From: Secundilactobacillus silagincola
Lineage (GTDB): Bacteria; Bacillota; Bacilli; Lactobacillales; Lactobacillaceae
DNA length: 64,000 bases
Direction: 5' to 3'
Assembly: GCF_002583405.1 (NCBI RefSeq)
Contig: NZ_BCMJ01000007.1
Span: forward strand, 1 to 64,000
Shown: positions 25,801 through 35,419 of the stretch, piece by piece
Position numbering within the stretch: the first letter of the stretch is position 1
Layout of the letters: every line of letters begins with the position of its first letter
Notes under the pieces: model-generated
Told to the model about the DNA's origin: nothing
Database searches by the model: none
What the model saw: the letters and a program-made list of their open reading frames with translations, nothing else
Made by a program: the position numbers and the translations under genes

Positions 25801-26985
25801 TTGAATAAAAAAAGAGCAATTATTCAAGCAATTTTTGCGTTTATTGGATTAGGACTTGGCGCTGCCTATATTCCACTTGTATGGGCAGGCTTTGGTTACT
25901 CAAACCGAACGTGGTTTAACAACGAAATCACGAATGGTATTATTGGTGCGCTAGTGTTATGGCTATTATCCCTTATTTTTTCAGGTTACATCGAGCGCCT
26001 GATCAATCGATTTGAGAAATCACTGACTTCAAAAAGCCCCGCATATTTACTGTTCGGAAGTGTTTCTACAATTGTTGGATTGATTCTGGCGATACTGATT
26101 TCGACACCGCTTTACCGGATCAATTCACCAATATTTAGCGGATTAATTCCCGTTATTTTAATGATTTTGTTTGGTTATCTTGGCTTTCGGCTCGGGACGA
26201 CTAAACGAGAAGAATGGCGAAAACTATTTTCATTTCGAACCAAGAAAAGCACGGATGACGGTGAAAGCATCATTGATCGACCAATCGATGAAAACTATCA
26301 TCACTATAAAATTCTGGATACCAATATTTTGATTGATGGTCGAATTTATGATTTGGTCAAAACGGGTTTCATTGAAGGTACGCTGTTAGTCCCGAATTTT
26401 GTGCTGTATGAATTACAGTACATTGCTGATTCCAGCGACAGTATTAAGCGCGTCCGTGGTCGCCGGGGACTTGATATTCTTAACAAGTTGCGTGAGGAAA
26501 ATATCATTCCCGTTGAAATGTACGAAGGTGACTATGACGATATTTCAGAGGTTGACAGTAAGCTGATTCGGTTGGCAAAAGAAGTCGATGGTGTAATTGT
26601 CACCAATGACTATAACTTGAACAAGGTCATCGAATTTCAAAAGGTACAGGTACTTAACATCAATGCTTTGGCCAACGCTTTGAAGCCACGAGTGATTCCG
26701 GGTGAACACTTGGATGTCATGGTGGTTAAAAACGGAACCGAACGTCAGCAGGGGGTTGCTTACCTAGATGACGGGACCATGGTCGTGGTAGAAGATGGTC
26801 GTTACTATTTGAACGAACACTTGGACGTCATTGTGACCTCTGCCATTCAAACGGATGCTGGACGGATGATTTTTGCTAAACCGGCACATTCAACTCATGA
26901 AATTAAAGAAGAAACCGATAAAGGCGATAAATCAAACAAAAATAGCACAACTAACCAAAAAAATAATAAGAAGAAGTCGAACTAA
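25801..26985 (+). CDS. yacL: YacL-type membrane PIN/TRAM domain protein
   Basis: A 394-residue membrane protein: four transmembrane helices (about residues 7-135), then a PIN nuclease domain starting at ILDTNILIDGRIYDL near 177, with acidic residues continuing to VDGVIVTNDYNLN near 263, and a TRAM RNA-binding domain near 300-360. The tail is Lys/Asn-rich. Its cellular role is not established; PIN-TRAM architecture suggests membrane-tethered RNA cleavage. TTG start after GGAGGTG, directly after radA, probably in the same operon. Confidence 0.88.
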   Translation: MNKKRAIIQAIFAFIGLGLGAAYIPLVWAGFGYSNRTWFNNEITNGIIGALVLWLLSLIFSGYIERLINRFEKSLTSKSPAYLLFGSVSTIVGLILAILISTPLYRINSPIFSGLIPVILMILFGYLGFRLGTTKREEWRKLFSFRTKKSTDDGESIIDRPIDENYHHYKILDTNILIDGRIYDLVKTGFIEGTLLVPNFVLYELQYIADSSDSIKRVRGRRGLDILNKLREENIIPVEMYEGDYDDISEVDSKLIRLAKEVDGVIVTNDYNLNKVIEFQKVQVLNINALANALKPRVIPGEHLDVMVVKNGTERQQGVAYLDDGTMVVVEDGRYYLNEHLDVIVTSAIQTDAGRMIFAKPAHSTHEIKEETDKGDKSNKNSTTNQKNNKKKSN

Positions 26986-27070
26986 CTTTTCTTTTCGGAA
27001 GTTCCATTGTACACTTAAAAAGATGTCGATTGTTTGGTACACTGGAATACTGTATGAAGTGTGTTCGTTG

Positions 27071-27107
27071 ACAAAAGGGATGCATCAAGCGATGTATCCC
27101 TTTGTTG
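27071..27107 (+). terminator. Terminator between yacL and gltX
   Basis: ACAAAAGGGATGCAT pairs with ATGTATCCCTTTGT around a 6-nt loop. The T tract is short, so partial read-through is possible. Confidence 0.6.
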
Positions 27108-27159
27108 GCGGACAAAGAGAGTTTCAAATCGAAATATTTTGAAAGAGGCGGAATAGATA

Positions 27160-28653
27160 TTGGCAAATGATTCAATTCGCGTTCGGTATGCACCTAGTCC
27201 TACTGGACATCTGCATATTGGTAACGCACGGACAGCACTATTTAATTACTTGTTTGCGCGTCACTACAAGGGTAAGTTTATTATTCGAATCGAAGACACC
27301 GATACAAAACGAAACGTGGCTGACGGCGAAAAAAGCCAACTGGATAATTTACGTTGGTTAGGTCTTGATTGGGATGAAGGTCCTGACAAGCCGGGAGAAT
27401 ACGGTCCTTATCGTCAATCAGAACGTTTTGATATCTACAAGCCTTACATCCAACAATTGCTGGATGAAGGTAAAGCCTATAAATCTTACCGAACTGAAGA
27501 AGAACTTGAAGCTGACCGTGAAGCACAACGTGCCCGTCACGAGATGCCTCATTATGAATACGAATATGCTGGCATGTCAGATGATGAAATCAAGACTAAA
27601 ATGGCTGAATCTGAAGCTAAGGGCTTGAAGCCTGTTATCCGTTTCCACGTTCCAGAACACAAGACTTATGCTTGGGATGACATGGTTAAGGGTAAGGTTT
27701 CCTTTGATTCTGACACCATTGGCGGTGACTTTGTCATTGTTAAGGCCGATGGTATTCCAACTTACAACTTTGCGGTTGTTTTGGATGATCATTTAATGAA
27801 GATCTCACACGTTTTCCGTGGTGATGATCACGTTGCCAACACGCCTAAGCAATTGATGATTTACGAAGCCTTTGGCTGGGATGCACCAAAGTTTGGCCAC
27901 ATGAGTCTGATCATTAGCAAGGATACTGGTAAGAAGTTGTCTAAGCGTGACGAAACTGTTTTGCAATTTATTGAACAGTACCGCAAGCTTGGCTACTTAC
28001 CTGATGCGCTATTGAACTTCATCATCTTGCTTGGCTGGTCACCAGTGGGTGAAGACGAAATTTACTCATTGAAGGAATTCGTCAAGATGTACGATGAAAA
28101 GCGTTTGAGTAAATCACCAGCTACCTTCGATAAGAAGAAACTGGAATGGATCAATAACCAGTACGTTAAATCTTCTGATGAAGACGTTGTGGTGGACTTA
28201 GCTTTGCAACAATTGATTGAAGCAGGTAACGTTCCTGAAAATCCAGATGCTAAGACCCTTGAATGGGCTCGTCAGTTGATCAATTTATATAAGCAACAAA
28301 TGAGTTATATGGCTCAGATCAACGACATGGCTAGCGTCTTCTTTGAAGAACCTGAAGAAGTCAGTGGTGATGCGTTAGAAGAAATTTCTAACGATACCGC
28401 ACCAGTTGTTTTGAAGGAATTCTCTGAACGAATCAAGAAGTTACCAATTTTTGATAAAGTTCAGATTCTAGCAACCATCAAAGCTATTCAAAAGGACACT
28501 GGTATTAAGGGACGGAAGCTTTGGATGCCTATCCGAATTGCCGTTACCCACGAAATGCACGGACCAGAATTACCAGAATCAATTGAACTGGTTGGTCGTG
28601 ACAAGACGTTGGAGCACGTTGCTCAAACCTTGGCACAACTGAATGAAAATTAG
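27160..28653 (+). CDS. gltX: Glutamyl-tRNA synthetase
   Basis: Charges tRNA-Glu (and, in bacteria lacking GlnRS, tRNA-Gln) with glutamate. The 497-residue class I enzyme has [13 protein letters not shown] at residues 12-24 (HIGH motif) and KKLSKRD near 256 (KMSKS-like), and a C-terminal anticodon-binding domain. TTG start, 8 nt after AAAGAGGCGG. It sits in the conserved block with cysS, mrnC and rlmB but is separated from cysS by a terminator and promoter region. No T-box leader is visible. Confidence 0.97.
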   Translation: MANDSIRVRYAPSPTGHLHIGNARTALFNYLFARHYKGKFIIRIEDTDTKRNVADGEKSQLDNLRWLGLDWDEGPDKPGEYGPYRQSERFDIYKPYIQQLLDEGKAYKSYRTEEELEADREAQRARHEMPHYEYEYAGMSDDEIKTKMAESEAKGLKPVIRFHVPEHKTYAWDDMVKGKVSFDSDTIGGDFVIVKADGIPTYNFAVVLDDHLMKISHVFRGDDHVANTPKQLMIYEAFGWDAPKFGHMSLIISKDTGKKLSKRDETVLQFIEQYRKLGYLPDALLNFIILLGWSPVGEDEIYSLKEFVKMYDEKRLSKSPATFDKKKLEWINNQYVKSSDEDVVVDLALQQLIEAGNVPENPDAKTLEWARQLINLYKQQMSYMAQINDMASVFFEEPEEVSGDALEEISNDTAPVVLKEFSERIKKLPIFDKVQILATIKAIQKDTGIKGRKLWMPIRIAVTHEMHGPELPESIELVGRDKTLEHVAQTLAQLNEN

Positions 28654-28666
28654 TTAAACGAGTTAG

Positions 28667-28709
28667 AGGGCTTGGTTGCAGGTAAGCGAATCTGCAGCTA
28701 GCCCTTTTC
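28667..28709 (+). terminator. Terminator after gltX
   Basis: AGGGCT pairs with AGCCCT, with an inner CTGCAG-containing arm, followed by TTTT. Confidence 0.65.
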
Positions 28710-28841
28710 TTGTTTCTCATGTAAAAAAGATTATCGTAGCTCGTACAGCCTAATTAATTTGCAATGATGTCACTAAAAATGTCGGTATAGAGATTAATTA
28801 TGATAAAATGTACTTACGATTAATCAGAGAGGAGCGAGTTA

Positions 28842-30266
28842 ATGCTTAAAGTATTCAACACACTTACACGACAAAAAGAAGTGTTCACCCCGATTACTTC
28901 GGGAATCGTAAAAATGTACGTTTGTGGGCCAACTGTCTATAATTACATCCACATTGGTAACGCGCGCAGTGCCATTGCGTTTGATACCATTCGACGCTAC
29001 TTCGAATATAAGGGTTACCACGTTAAATACGTTTCTAATTTTACGGATGTTGACGATAAGATGATCAAAGCTGCCAAAGAAGCTAACACTACCGTTCCTG
29101 CCATTGCAGACAAGTTTATTGCTGCGTTTATGGAAGACACTACAGCACTGAACATTGAACCTGCAACTAAACATCCCCGTGCAACTGAAAACATCAAGGA
29201 CATTATTGAATTTGTTCAAGATTTGATTGCCAAGGGTTATGGGTATGAATCGGAAGGCGATGTGTATTATCGTGCCCGAAAATTTGCTCATTATGGTCAA
29301 TTATCCCATCAAAACATTGATGATCTTGAGGTTGGCGCCAGTCAGCACACGGATCCCGAAGAAGTCAACCGAAAGGAAGATCCCGTGGACTTTGCACTGT
29401 GGAAAGCCGCTAAGCCGGGGGAAATCTCCTGGGATTCACCATGGGGTAAAGGCCGGCCTGGTTGGCACATTGAATGTTCTGTGATGTCGACGAAGTACTT
29501 AGGTGATACCTTTGATATTCATGGTGGTGGCCAAGATTTAACTTTTCCGCACCACGAGAACGAAATTGCGCAGAGTGAGGCTAAAACCGGGCAAAAATTT
29601 GCTAATTACTGGTTACATAACGGTTTTGTGACGGTTGGCGATGACAACGAGAAAATGAGTAAGTCACTAGGCAATTTTGTGACGGTTCATGATATCTTGA
29701 AGACTGTAAATCCACAAGTCTTGCGGTTCTTTATGGCAACTACGCAGTATCGTCGGCCAATTCAGTATACTCAAGGTAATCTGGATGATGCGGCTAACAA
29801 CTTGAAGCGGCTGCAAACGGCTTTCAATAATCTCAATTACCGGCTCAAGGATGCTGAACCAGGTAATGATCCTAAGATTGAACAAGAAATTCGCCAAATT
29901 GAAGCGGATTTTGTTGATCAGATGGACGATGATTTTAACGTCCAAAATGGGATAGCTCAGGTCTATGAACTTGCTAAATTGGGTAATGTTTATGCAGAAC
30001 GCCCGGTTGTCTTTAAGGATAGTTTGGCTTTCATTTTGAAAACCTTAACCGAATTAGTGAATATTTTTGGAATTGAATTTAAACAAGAAACGCTTAATGA
30101 TGACGGTGTCGAGGCGCTGATCAATGAACGGTTGGACGCTCGCAAGAACCGTAATTTTGAGCGCAGTGACGAGATTCGTGAACAGTTGAAGGCTCAGGGG
30201 ATTATTCTTGAGGATACACCGCAAGGGACCCGCTGGCACCGAGACGATGAGAAAGGAAACGCATGA
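28842..30266 (+). CDS. cysS: Cysteinyl-tRNA synthetase
   Basis: Charges tRNA-Cys. The 474-residue class I enzyme has the zinc cysteine and HIGH region in [18 protein letters not shown] near residues 26-43, the second zinc ligand block WHIECSVMS near 206 followed by [15 protein letters not shown], and EKMSKSLGN near 270. An extended -10 (TGATAAAAT) lies about 40 bp upstream. The stop overlaps the start of mrnC by 4 nt, a tightly coupled arrangement shared with B. subtilis. Confidence 0.97.
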   Translation: MLKVFNTLTRQKEVFTPITSGIVKMYVCGPTVYNYIHIGNARSAIAFDTIRRYFEYKGYHVKYVSNFTDVDDKMIKAAKEANTTVPAIADKFIAAFMEDTTALNIEPATKHPRATENIKDIIEFVQDLIAKGYGYESEGDVYYRARKFAHYGQLSHQNIDDLEVGASQHTDPEEVNRKEDPVDFALWKAAKPGEISWDSPWGKGRPGWHIECSVMSTKYLGDTFDIHGGGQDLTFPHHENEIAQSEAKTGQKFANYWLHNGFVTVGDDNEKMSKSLGNFVTVHDILKTVNPQVLRFFMATTQYRRPIQYTQGNLDDAANNLKRLQTAFNNLNYRLKDAEPGNDPKIEQEIRQIEADFVDQMDDDFNVQNGIAQVYELAKLGNVYAERPVVFKDSLAFILKTLTELVNIFGIEFKQETLNDDGVEALINERLDARKNRNFERSDEIREQLKAQGIILEDTPQGTRWHRDDEKGNA

Positions 30267-30685
30267 GCGAACAAACGCAACAGGATTACCGGCAATTAAA
30301 TGGGGTTGTGTTAGCCTACATGGGTGATGCTGCCTATGAAGTTTTTATCAGACGGCACTTAATTGAAATGGGACTAACCAAGCCCAATAAGTTACAACAT
30401 ACTGCAACAATGTACGTTTCCGCTAAGGCGCAGGCTGGATTGATCACGTTGATGGAAGAAGACGGTTTTTGGACGGAAGAAGAAGCGTATTACTTCAAAC
30501 GTGGTCGCAACGCTAAGAGCTATACGCATGCCAAGAACACCAGCGTGATGACGTATCGTATTTCGACTGGGTTCGAAGCTATTTTTGGCTATTTAACTTT
30601 GAGTGACCAGAAGGATCGTTTAGCTGAAATGGCACAATGGTGCATCGAACAAGTCGAAGCAGGGAGATTACCAAATGAAAAATAA
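30263..30685 (+). CDS. mrnC: Mini-ribonuclease III
   Basis: A 140-residue RNase III catalytic domain without the double-stranded RNA-binding domain. It trims 23S rRNA precursors. [15 protein letters not shown] near residue 14 holds the signature and an active-site acidic residue, and the RGRN segment (about residue 76) is typical. It overlaps cysS by 4 nt upstream and rlmB by 11 nt downstream, so the three genes are translated as a coupled set. Confidence 0.95.
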   Translation: MSEQTQQDYRQLNGVVLAYMGDAAYEVFIRRHLIEMGLTKPNKLQHTATMYVSAKAQAGLITLMEEDGFWTEEEAYYFKRGRNAKSYTHAKNTSVMTYRISTGFEAIFGYLTLSDQKDRLAEMAQWCIEQVEAGRLPNEK

Positions 30686-31442
30686 CGAACAGACTCCGGA
30701 AGAACCTTCTGAATTTATTTTTGGGCGTCATCCAGCGATTAACGCTTTAAAAAGCGATCAGGAAATTAACAAGGTGTTCATTCAGGATGGCTTGAAGAAC
30801 GAACTAATTGGTGAAATTATCAAACTAGCTAAAAAGCGCTCTTTGGTGATTCAGATGGTTCCAAAGTCAAAGTTAGAACGATTGGCGCCACGTGAGAATC
30901 ACCAGGGTGTCGTGCTGGCTGTTTCGGCTTTTAAGTATGCTAGTATTGATGACTTGTTTGCGAAAGCGCAGGAGAAGGACGAACAGCCATTTTTCTTGAT
31001 TTTGGATAACATCAATGATCCACATAATTTAGGGTCAATCATGCGAACAGCCGATGCAGTGGGTGCACATGGCATTATCATTCCCAAACGACGCTCAGTT
31101 GGATTGACTGGTGTGGTTGCGAAAACCTCTACGGGTGCAATTGAACACGTACCAGTTGCTCGTGTGACTAATTTAGTGAATACCGTAAAAGAACTGAAGG
31201 AGCGAGGCCTCTGGGTGTTTGGTACGGATATGGACGGAACTGATTACCGTCACTTTGACGCCAAAGGTCCAGTAGGCATTATCATTGGCAACGAAGGTAA
31301 AGGAATTTCACCACTATTGAAAAAAACGGTGGATGAGATGCTGACGATCCCAATGGTTGGTCATGTACAGAGCTTAAATGCCAGTGTGGCCGCTAGTCTA
31401 TTGATGTACCAAGCCTTTTCTTCTCGTCACCCACTGAATTAA
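30675..31442 (+). CDS. rlmB: 23S rRNA (guanosine-2'-O-)-methyltransferase RlmB-type
   Basis: A 255-residue SpoU/TrmH-family methyltransferase (YacO in B. subtilis) acting on rRNA. The N-terminal substrate-binding domain (about 10-80) starts with [11 protein letters not shown]. The C-terminal knot domain has [21 protein letters not shown] near 115, [10 protein letters not shown] near 202 and [13 protein letters not shown] near 235, the SAM-binding motifs. It overlaps mrnC by 11 nt. Confidence 0.94.
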   Translation: MKNNEQTPEEPSEFIFGRHPAINALKSDQEINKVFIQDGLKNELIGEIIKLAKKRSLVIQMVPKSKLERLAPRENHQGVVLAVSAFKYASIDDLFAKAQEKDEQPFFLILDNINDPHNLGSIMRTADAVGAHGIIIPKRRSVGLTGVVAKTSTGAIEHVPVARVTNLVNTVKELKERGLWVFGTDMDGTDYRHFDAKGPVGIIIGNEGKGISPLLKKTVDEMLTIPMVGHVQSLNASVAASLLMYQAFSSRHPLN

Positions 31443-31460
31443 ACGAATTGGGTGAATTTA

Positions 31461-32003
31461 TTGAAAAAAGATATTTTAATTGTTGATGCTTATAATATGA
31501 TTGGCAACTGGCCAGATTTGAACCGGTTAAAGTTAGCGGGACGGCTAGAAGAAGCGCGTGATAATTTACTGTCGATCCTATCGGAATATCATAAATACCA
31601 GCGAATCGAAATGATTGTGGTATTTGATGCGATGTACGTTCCGGGGATGTCCAAAAAATACGATCACTATGGTTTAGAGGTCGTTTGGACGGGGCAGGAT
31701 CAGACTGCTGATGAATATATTGAAGCATTAACAAAGGAAAAACAGACCCGTTTTACGCAAGTTACCGTTGCAACGAGTGATCAAGCTGAGCAGTGGACTG
31801 TTTTTTCAGCTGGTGCATTGCGTATTCCGGCAGGCGAGCTTCTAACTAACATTAATCGAACCCGCAAAGAAGTTCATACTCAGGCAGTGAAGTTTGCGGA
31901 TAAAGGGCAAGTTCGGCGTTCACCGTGGAGCGATGGTCAGTTATCAAAACTAGAAAAATTGCGTGATCATCTGGGTGATGACCATCATCCAGATGATCAG
32001 TAA
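31461..32003 (+). CDS. rae1: NYN/PIN-type endoribonuclease Rae1 (YacP)
   Basis: A 180-residue NYN-domain protein. In B. subtilis the orthologue enters the ribosomal A site and cuts certain mRNAs. ILIVDAYNMIGNW near residues 5-17 carries the conserved Asp and Asn, and VTVATSDQAEQ near 102 holds further acidic residues. A GTG at 31452 would add three residues, but the family N-terminus (MKK-ILIVD) and the GGGTG element favour TTG 31461. It follows rlmB by 18 nt, in the conserved order before the sigma factor. Confidence 0.88.
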   Translation: MKKDILIVDAYNMIGNWPDLNRLKLAGRLEEARDNLLSILSEYHKYQRIEMIVVFDAMYVPGMSKKYDHYGLEVVWTGQDQTADEYIEALTKEKQTRFTQVTVATSDQAEQWTVFSAGALRIPAGELLTNINRTRKEVHTQAVKFADKGQVRRSPWSDGQLSKLEKLRDHLGDDHHPDDQ

Positions 32004-32014
32004 AAATGATAATT

Positions 32015-32101
32015 AAAAACAACCGATTTGTATTTTGGACTAGTTCTATGAAATGTGGTGTCATTACACTTCTAGTTGAAAATTAAGAATCGGTTGTTTT
32101 T
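32015..32101 (+). terminator. Long terminator between rae1 and the sigma factor gene
   Basis: AAAAACAACCGATT (32015-32028) pairs with AATCGGTTGTTTTT (from 32089) around a 60-nt partly structured insert. Both ends are A/T-rich. Confidence 0.75.
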
Positions 32102-32196
32102 ATTGTGTACAATTGGGATTTCTGTTTGGTATGCACTAGTGATGCTTCTTGTTATATTGGTTCCAATGTTGAACTAGTCATAATGGAGGAAACAAA

Positions 32197-32778
32197 ATGC
32201 ACGTCGAAAATGAAGCAGATTGGGTACTAGTTGAAAAGGCTCGTGACGGTAACGAACGTGCTTTACAGGAACTGATAGACCGTTATAAACCACTCATTTT
32301 AAGCATTCAGAACCGGTATTATTTACAGGAATTAGAATTGTCAGATTGGTTTCAAGAATCAGTGATCGTGCTCTGGGAAGTGGTGAACCGCTTTGATGTC
32401 ACTCGGACACATGCATTTGGTTCCTATCTTAAGGCGGCTTTACTTAATCGTCGGCGTGATTATGCACGACGAGTCAACGCGAAGAAACGGAAAGCTACTG
32501 GTCCAGTTACTTCCATCGATGCTAATCCCACTTATTTTGCGGAAACGTTAGCAGACGAGCATTTGTTTTCATCCGAAAATCGAGTTATTTTTCAACAGCA
32601 ACTAGTAGAAACGGTGAAAAAAGACATGTCAAAAATGGAAAGAGCAGTCCTAATTGCGTTGCTCTCGGGTGAAGCTGAAGAAAAAATCTGTGAACGTTTT
32701 GGACTTGATCATACTCAGTTTCATAACGCTAATGAGCGAATTAAACGAAAAATTAGACGACGTAAGCAGGCCGATTAG
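32197..32778 (+). CDS. Sigma-70 family factor, SigH/ComX-like
   Basis: A 193-residue alternative sigma factor. Region 2 (about residues 8-90) includes LIDRYKPLILSIQNRYY and a DWFQESVIVLWEVVNRFD segment like core-binding region 2.2 and the -10-recognising helix. A shorter region 4 lies at about 145-190. Its place directly before rpmG-secE-nusG is exactly that of B. subtilis sigH; lactobacilli use the same gene as a competence-type sigma factor. Whether it drives late competence genes here is an inference; radA is in the window but no promoter with a ComX box was seen. Confidence 0.85.
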   Translation: MHVENEADWVLVEKARDGNERALQELIDRYKPLILSIQNRYYLQELELSDWFQESVIVLWEVVNRFDVTRTHAFGSYLKAALLNRRRDYARRVNAKKRKATGPVTSIDANPTYFAETLADEHLFSSENRVIFQQQLVETVKKDMSKMERAVLIALLSGEAEEKICERFGLDHTQFHNANERIKRKIRRRKQAD

Positions 32779-32849
32779 AAAACTAACATTGCTTGACACG
32801 TACTTAATGAAGATGCTATCATGAAGCTTGCTATAAGGAGGTGTTGAAC

Positions 32850-32999
32850 GTGGCTCAAAAGAAGGTTGCGTTAGCATGTTCTGTCTGTGGATCTCGGAAC
32901 TACACAGTTCCGGCTAGTCCTAATCGTAAGGTTCGACTTGAAGTAAAAAAATACTGTAAGTATTGTGGTAAGCATACGTTACATCGGGAGACCCGGTAA
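32850..32999 (+). CDS. rpmG: 50S ribosomal protein L33
   Basis: A 49-residue ribosomal protein. It starts at GTG 32850, 8 nt after AAGGAGGTG-like sequence. The translation begins [18 protein letters not shown] and has the second pair in YCKYCGKHT, so all four zinc cysteines are present (the C+ form). It is one of several L33 paralogues expected in lactobacilli. secE follows after 30 nt. Confidence 0.93.
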   Translation: MAQKKVALACSVCGSRNYTVPASPNRKVRLEVKKYCKYCGKHTLHRETR

Positions 33000-33029
33000 C
33001 GCGCTGTTACCCGGTGTAAGGAGGAGCTC

Positions 33030-33206
33030 ATGCGCTTTTTTAGATTTTTAGTTGCTGTTAAAGACGAAATGAAGCAGGTTTCTTGGCCCGATGCTAAACA
33101 GACGCGAAAGGATACAAGCAGTGTGATCTTTGTTGCTTTGTCCATGGCGATCTTTTTAGGAATTGTCGACTATCTGGTTCAAATGGGATTAAAGTTCTTG
33201 GCTTAA
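33030..33206 (+). CDS. secE: Preprotein translocase subunit SecE
   Basis: A 58-residue single-spanning membrane protein of the SecYEG channel. It starts at ATG 33030 after AAGGAGGAG. The cytoplasmic amphipathic part contains DEMKQVSWPDAKQTRKDT, the conserved SecE motif, and residues about 32-56 form the transmembrane helix. Located between rpmG and nusG as in nearly all Bacillota. Confidence 0.94.
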   Translation: MRFFRFLVAVKDEMKQVSWPDAKQTRKDTSSVIFVALSMAIFLGIVDYLVQMGLKFLA

Positions 33207-33226
33207 TGCCACTAGACAGTAATCTA

Positions 33227-33235
33227 TGCTATAAT
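33227..33235 (+). promoter_or_regulatory. Extended -10 promoter of nusG
   Basis: TGCTATAAT at 33227-33235. Transcription would begin near 33242, almost directly at a terminator-like hairpin. Confidence 0.55.
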
Positions 33236-33246
33236 AGGTTTTGTTG

Positions 33247-33273
33247 AAAACTTCGCGCGGTCGGAGTTTTTTT
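33247..33273 (+). terminator. Terminator-like hairpin at the 5' end of the nusG transcript
   Basis: AAAACTTCG (33247-33255) pairs with CGGAGTTTT (33262-33270, one G-T pair), then continues into TTT. It may end read-through from secE; for transcripts starting at the adjacent promoter it would be too close to the 5' end for normal termination. Confidence 0.6.
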
Positions 33274-33327
33274 ATTTTGATTAAATTAAATGACTGTATT
33301 AGTCCCTTTAGGAAAGGATGGAACAAA

Positions 33328-33876
33328 ATGGTTGAATCAGCTGAAAAGCAATGGTATGTCCTTCATACCTATTCTGGCTATGAAAATAAAGTAAAGATGA
33401 ATTTGGAATCACGTGCCCAATCAATGGGAATGCAAGACTACATTTTTCGTGTAGTTGTCCCTGAGGAAGAGGAGCGTGAAGTAAAAAACGGTAAAGAAAA
33501 GATCAAGATGGACAAAACCTTCCCAGGTTACGTCTTGGTTGAAATGGTGATGACGGATGATGCCTGGTACATCGTACGTAACACACCTGGTGTTACCGGA
33601 TTTATCGGTTCTCATGGTCAAGGTTCAAAGCCAACGCCATTGCTTCCTGATGAAGTTGAACTCATTTTGAAGCGTCTCGGCATGAGCAGCCGGCATGAAG
33701 ATCTTGATGTAGACGTTGATGATACGGTCAAAATCGTTGATGGTGCCTTTTCAGGAATGGAAGGTAAGATTACCGAGATCGATCATGAAAAGGGCAAGCT
33801 TAAGGTTAATATTAATATGTTCGGTCGTGAAACCAGTGCTGAACTTAATTTTGATCAAGTTGATCCAGTTGCCTAA
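33328..33876 (+). CDS. nusG: Transcription elongation/termination factor NusG
   Basis: A 182-residue RNA polymerase-associated factor. The N-terminal NGN domain begins with KQWYVLHTYSGYENKVK (about 7-23) and includes FPGYVLVEM near 65 and the RNTPGVTGFIG near 85. The C-terminal KOW domain is near 130-160 (GAFSGMEGKI). GGAAAGGATGG selects ATG 33328; the open frame reaches upstream to 33241 only through the hairpin region. It precedes rplK by 129 nt. Confidence 0.95.
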   Translation: MVESAEKQWYVLHTYSGYENKVKMNLESRAQSMGMQDYIFRVVVPEEEEREVKNGKEKIKMDKTFPGYVLVEMVMTDDAWYIVRNTPGVTGFIGSHGQGSKPTPLLPDEVELILKRLGMSSRHEDLDVDVDDTVKIVDGAFSGMEGKITEIDHEKGKLKVNINMFGRETSAELNFDQVDPVA

Positions 33877-33947
33877 ATAATCTAAAGAATTACTTGGCAA
33901 GTCGTTATAATTGTGGTAGTTTATATGAGTATGTTCTGCATACACGT

Positions 33948-33980
33948 GTGGGAGGAGAAATCTGCTCTCCATTTACCACA
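33948..33980 (+). promoter_or_regulatory. rplK leader motif (candidate L1 binding site)
   Basis: GTGGGAGG (33948-33955) and ACCACA (33975-33980) flank a small hairpin GGAGAnnTCTCC-like arm in the leader before rplK. The same two elements recur before rplA at 34479 and 34500. Autoregulation of the L11-L1 operon by L1 binding to its leader is known in other bacteria; assignment of this motif is inferred. Confidence 0.4.
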
Positions 33981-34005
33981 ACACGGACTCAAGGAGGTAT
34001 GTCTC

Positions 34006-34431
34006 GTGGCTAAAAAAGTAGCTAACATTGTTAAATTGCAAATTCCTGCGGGTAAAGCAACACCAGCTCCACCAGTTGGTCCAGCATTGGGCCAAGCCGG
34101 AATTAACATCATGGGCTTTACGAAGGATTTTAATGCTCGTACTGCCGATCAAGCTGGGATGATTATTCCAGTTGTTATTACGGTTTACGAAGATCGTTCA
34201 TTCGATTTCGTAACTAAGACTCCGCCAGCAGCCGTTCTGTTAAAGAAGGCCGCCGGTGTTGAACACGGTTCAGGCGAACCTAACACGAAAAAGGTTGCTA
34301 AGGTAACCAAGGATCAGGTTAAGCAAATCGCTGAGACCAAAATGCAAGACCTAAACGCTGCTGACGTAGAAGCAGCTATGCGCATGGTTGAAGGTACTGC
34401 TCGTAGCATGGGCTTCACTGTAGAAGGTTAA
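34006..34431 (+). CDS. rplK: 50S ribosomal protein L11
   Basis: A 141-residue protein of the GTPase-associated centre, where it binds 23S rRNA with the L10-L12 stalk. It begins [20 protein letters not shown] and contains [15 protein letters not shown]. The frame is open upstream to 33913, but AAGGAGG lies just before GTG 34006. rplA follows after 96 nt. Confidence 0.96.
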   Translation: MAKKVANIVKLQIPAGKATPAPPVGPALGQAGINIMGFTKDFNARTADQAGMIIPVVITVYEDRSFDFVTKTPPAAVLLKKAAGVEHGSGEPNTKKVAKVTKDQVKQIAETKMQDLNAADVEAAMRMVEGTARSMGFTVEG

Positions 34432-34478
34432 TCCCAGCTACTAACACTACGGATACTTTGTTAAAGCAAATGTATCAA

Positions 34479-34505
34479 GTGGGAGGCCAAGCCGTTATAA
34501 CCACA
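34479..34505 (+). promoter_or_regulatory. rplA leader motif repeating the rplK leader elements
   Basis: GTGGGAGG (34479-34486) and ACCACA (34500-34505), as before rplK, 23 nt upstream of the rplA start. The spacing between the two elements differs (13 nt here, 19 nt at rplK). Confidence 0.35.
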
Positions 34506-34527
34506 TTTGCAAGGAGGAATTCACAAG

Positions 34528-35220
34528 ATGGCTCATAAAAGAGGTAAAAAGTATCAAGACGCTGTCAAGCAAGTAGAAGCTGAAAAGAACTACACACTTG
34601 ATGAAGCTGTTGATTTAGTTAAGAAGATTGATTTTGCTAAGTTTGATGCAACGGTTGAAATTGCATTTAAGCTTAATGTAGATACTAAGCAAGCTGACCA
34701 ACAGCTCCGTGGGGCAGTTGTTCTGCCTAACGGTACTGGTAAAGATCAGACTGTTATCGTATTTGCTAAGGGTGACAAGGCTAAGGAAGCTCAAGCCGCT
34801 GGTGCCGACTTTGTTGGTGAAGACGACTTAGTTGCCAAGATCCAAGATGGCTGGTTGGACTTTGATGTTGCAATCGCAACACCTGATATGATGGCCCAAG
34901 TTGGTCGTTTAGGTCGTGTCCTTGGACCTAAAGGCTTAATGCCTAACCCTAAGACTGGTACTGTTACCATGGACGTAACGAAGGCTGTTAACGATTCTAA
35001 GGCTGGTAAGGTTACTTATCGGACTGACCGTGACGGTAACGTTGCTGTTCCTGTTGGTAAGGTATCATTCGATGCTGACAAGTTAGTTGAAAACTTGAAG
35101 ACAATTGCGAACGTGGTTGTTTCAGCCCGTCCTGCAGCTGTTAAAGGGACTTACGTACAACACGTATCAATCTCATCAACCTTTGGCCCAAGTGTCAATG
35201 TTGATGTTGCATCCCTTTAA
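34528..35220 (+). CDS. rplA: 50S ribosomal protein L1
   Basis: A 230-residue L1-stalk protein that helps release deacylated tRNA from the E site and is a known repressor of its own operon. It starts [15 protein letters not shown] and includes the L1 signature region around [20 protein letters not shown] (residues about 128-147). The ORF can be extended to 34507, but AAGGAGG directly before ATG 34528 sets the start. Confidence 0.97.
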   Translation: MAHKRGKKYQDAVKQVEAEKNYTLDEAVDLVKKIDFAKFDATVEIAFKLNVDTKQADQQLRGAVVLPNGTGKDQTVIVFAKGDKAKEAQAAGADFVGEDDLVAKIQDGWLDFDVAIATPDMMAQVGRLGRVLGPKGLMPNPKTGTVTMDVTKAVNDSKAGKVTYRTDRDGNVAVPVGKVSFDADKLVENLKTIANVVVSARPAAVKGTYVQHVSISSTFGPSVNVDVASL

Positions 35221-35239
35221 TTAAATAGAAAATCCCGTG

Positions 35240-35268
35240 TTGACTTTTACTCTAGCATTCTGTATGCT
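35240..35268 (+). promoter_or_regulatory. rplJL promoter
   Basis: TTGACT (35240-35245) and TATGCT (35263-35268) with 17-bp spacing, shortly after the rplA stop and before the L10 leader. Confidence 0.75.
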
Positions 35269-35280
35269 TAGTAAGTTGAT

Positions 35281-35391
35281 ATTTGTTCTGCCCAAGACTC
35301 AGGTGGCGAAAGCCTTAATTTACCTGCCGAGGAAGATGTGAATTTAGTTTTGCATTTCTCTCTATGCCTGGCGGACATAGGGATTTTTTAT
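35281..35391 (+). ncRNA. Ribosomal protein L10 leader
   Basis: The leader between the promoter and rplJ shows conserved features of the Gram-positive L10 leader: a GACTCAGGTGG...CCTGCCGAGG pairing region (about 35297-35333) and a final hairpin CTATG/CATAG followed by GGGATTTTTT (about 35365-35388). In the known mechanism L10-L12 binds this RNA and reduces expression of rplJL. Confidence 0.75.
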
Positions 35392-35419
35392 TCCTAAAAG
35401 AATTCAGGAGGTGAAACTA

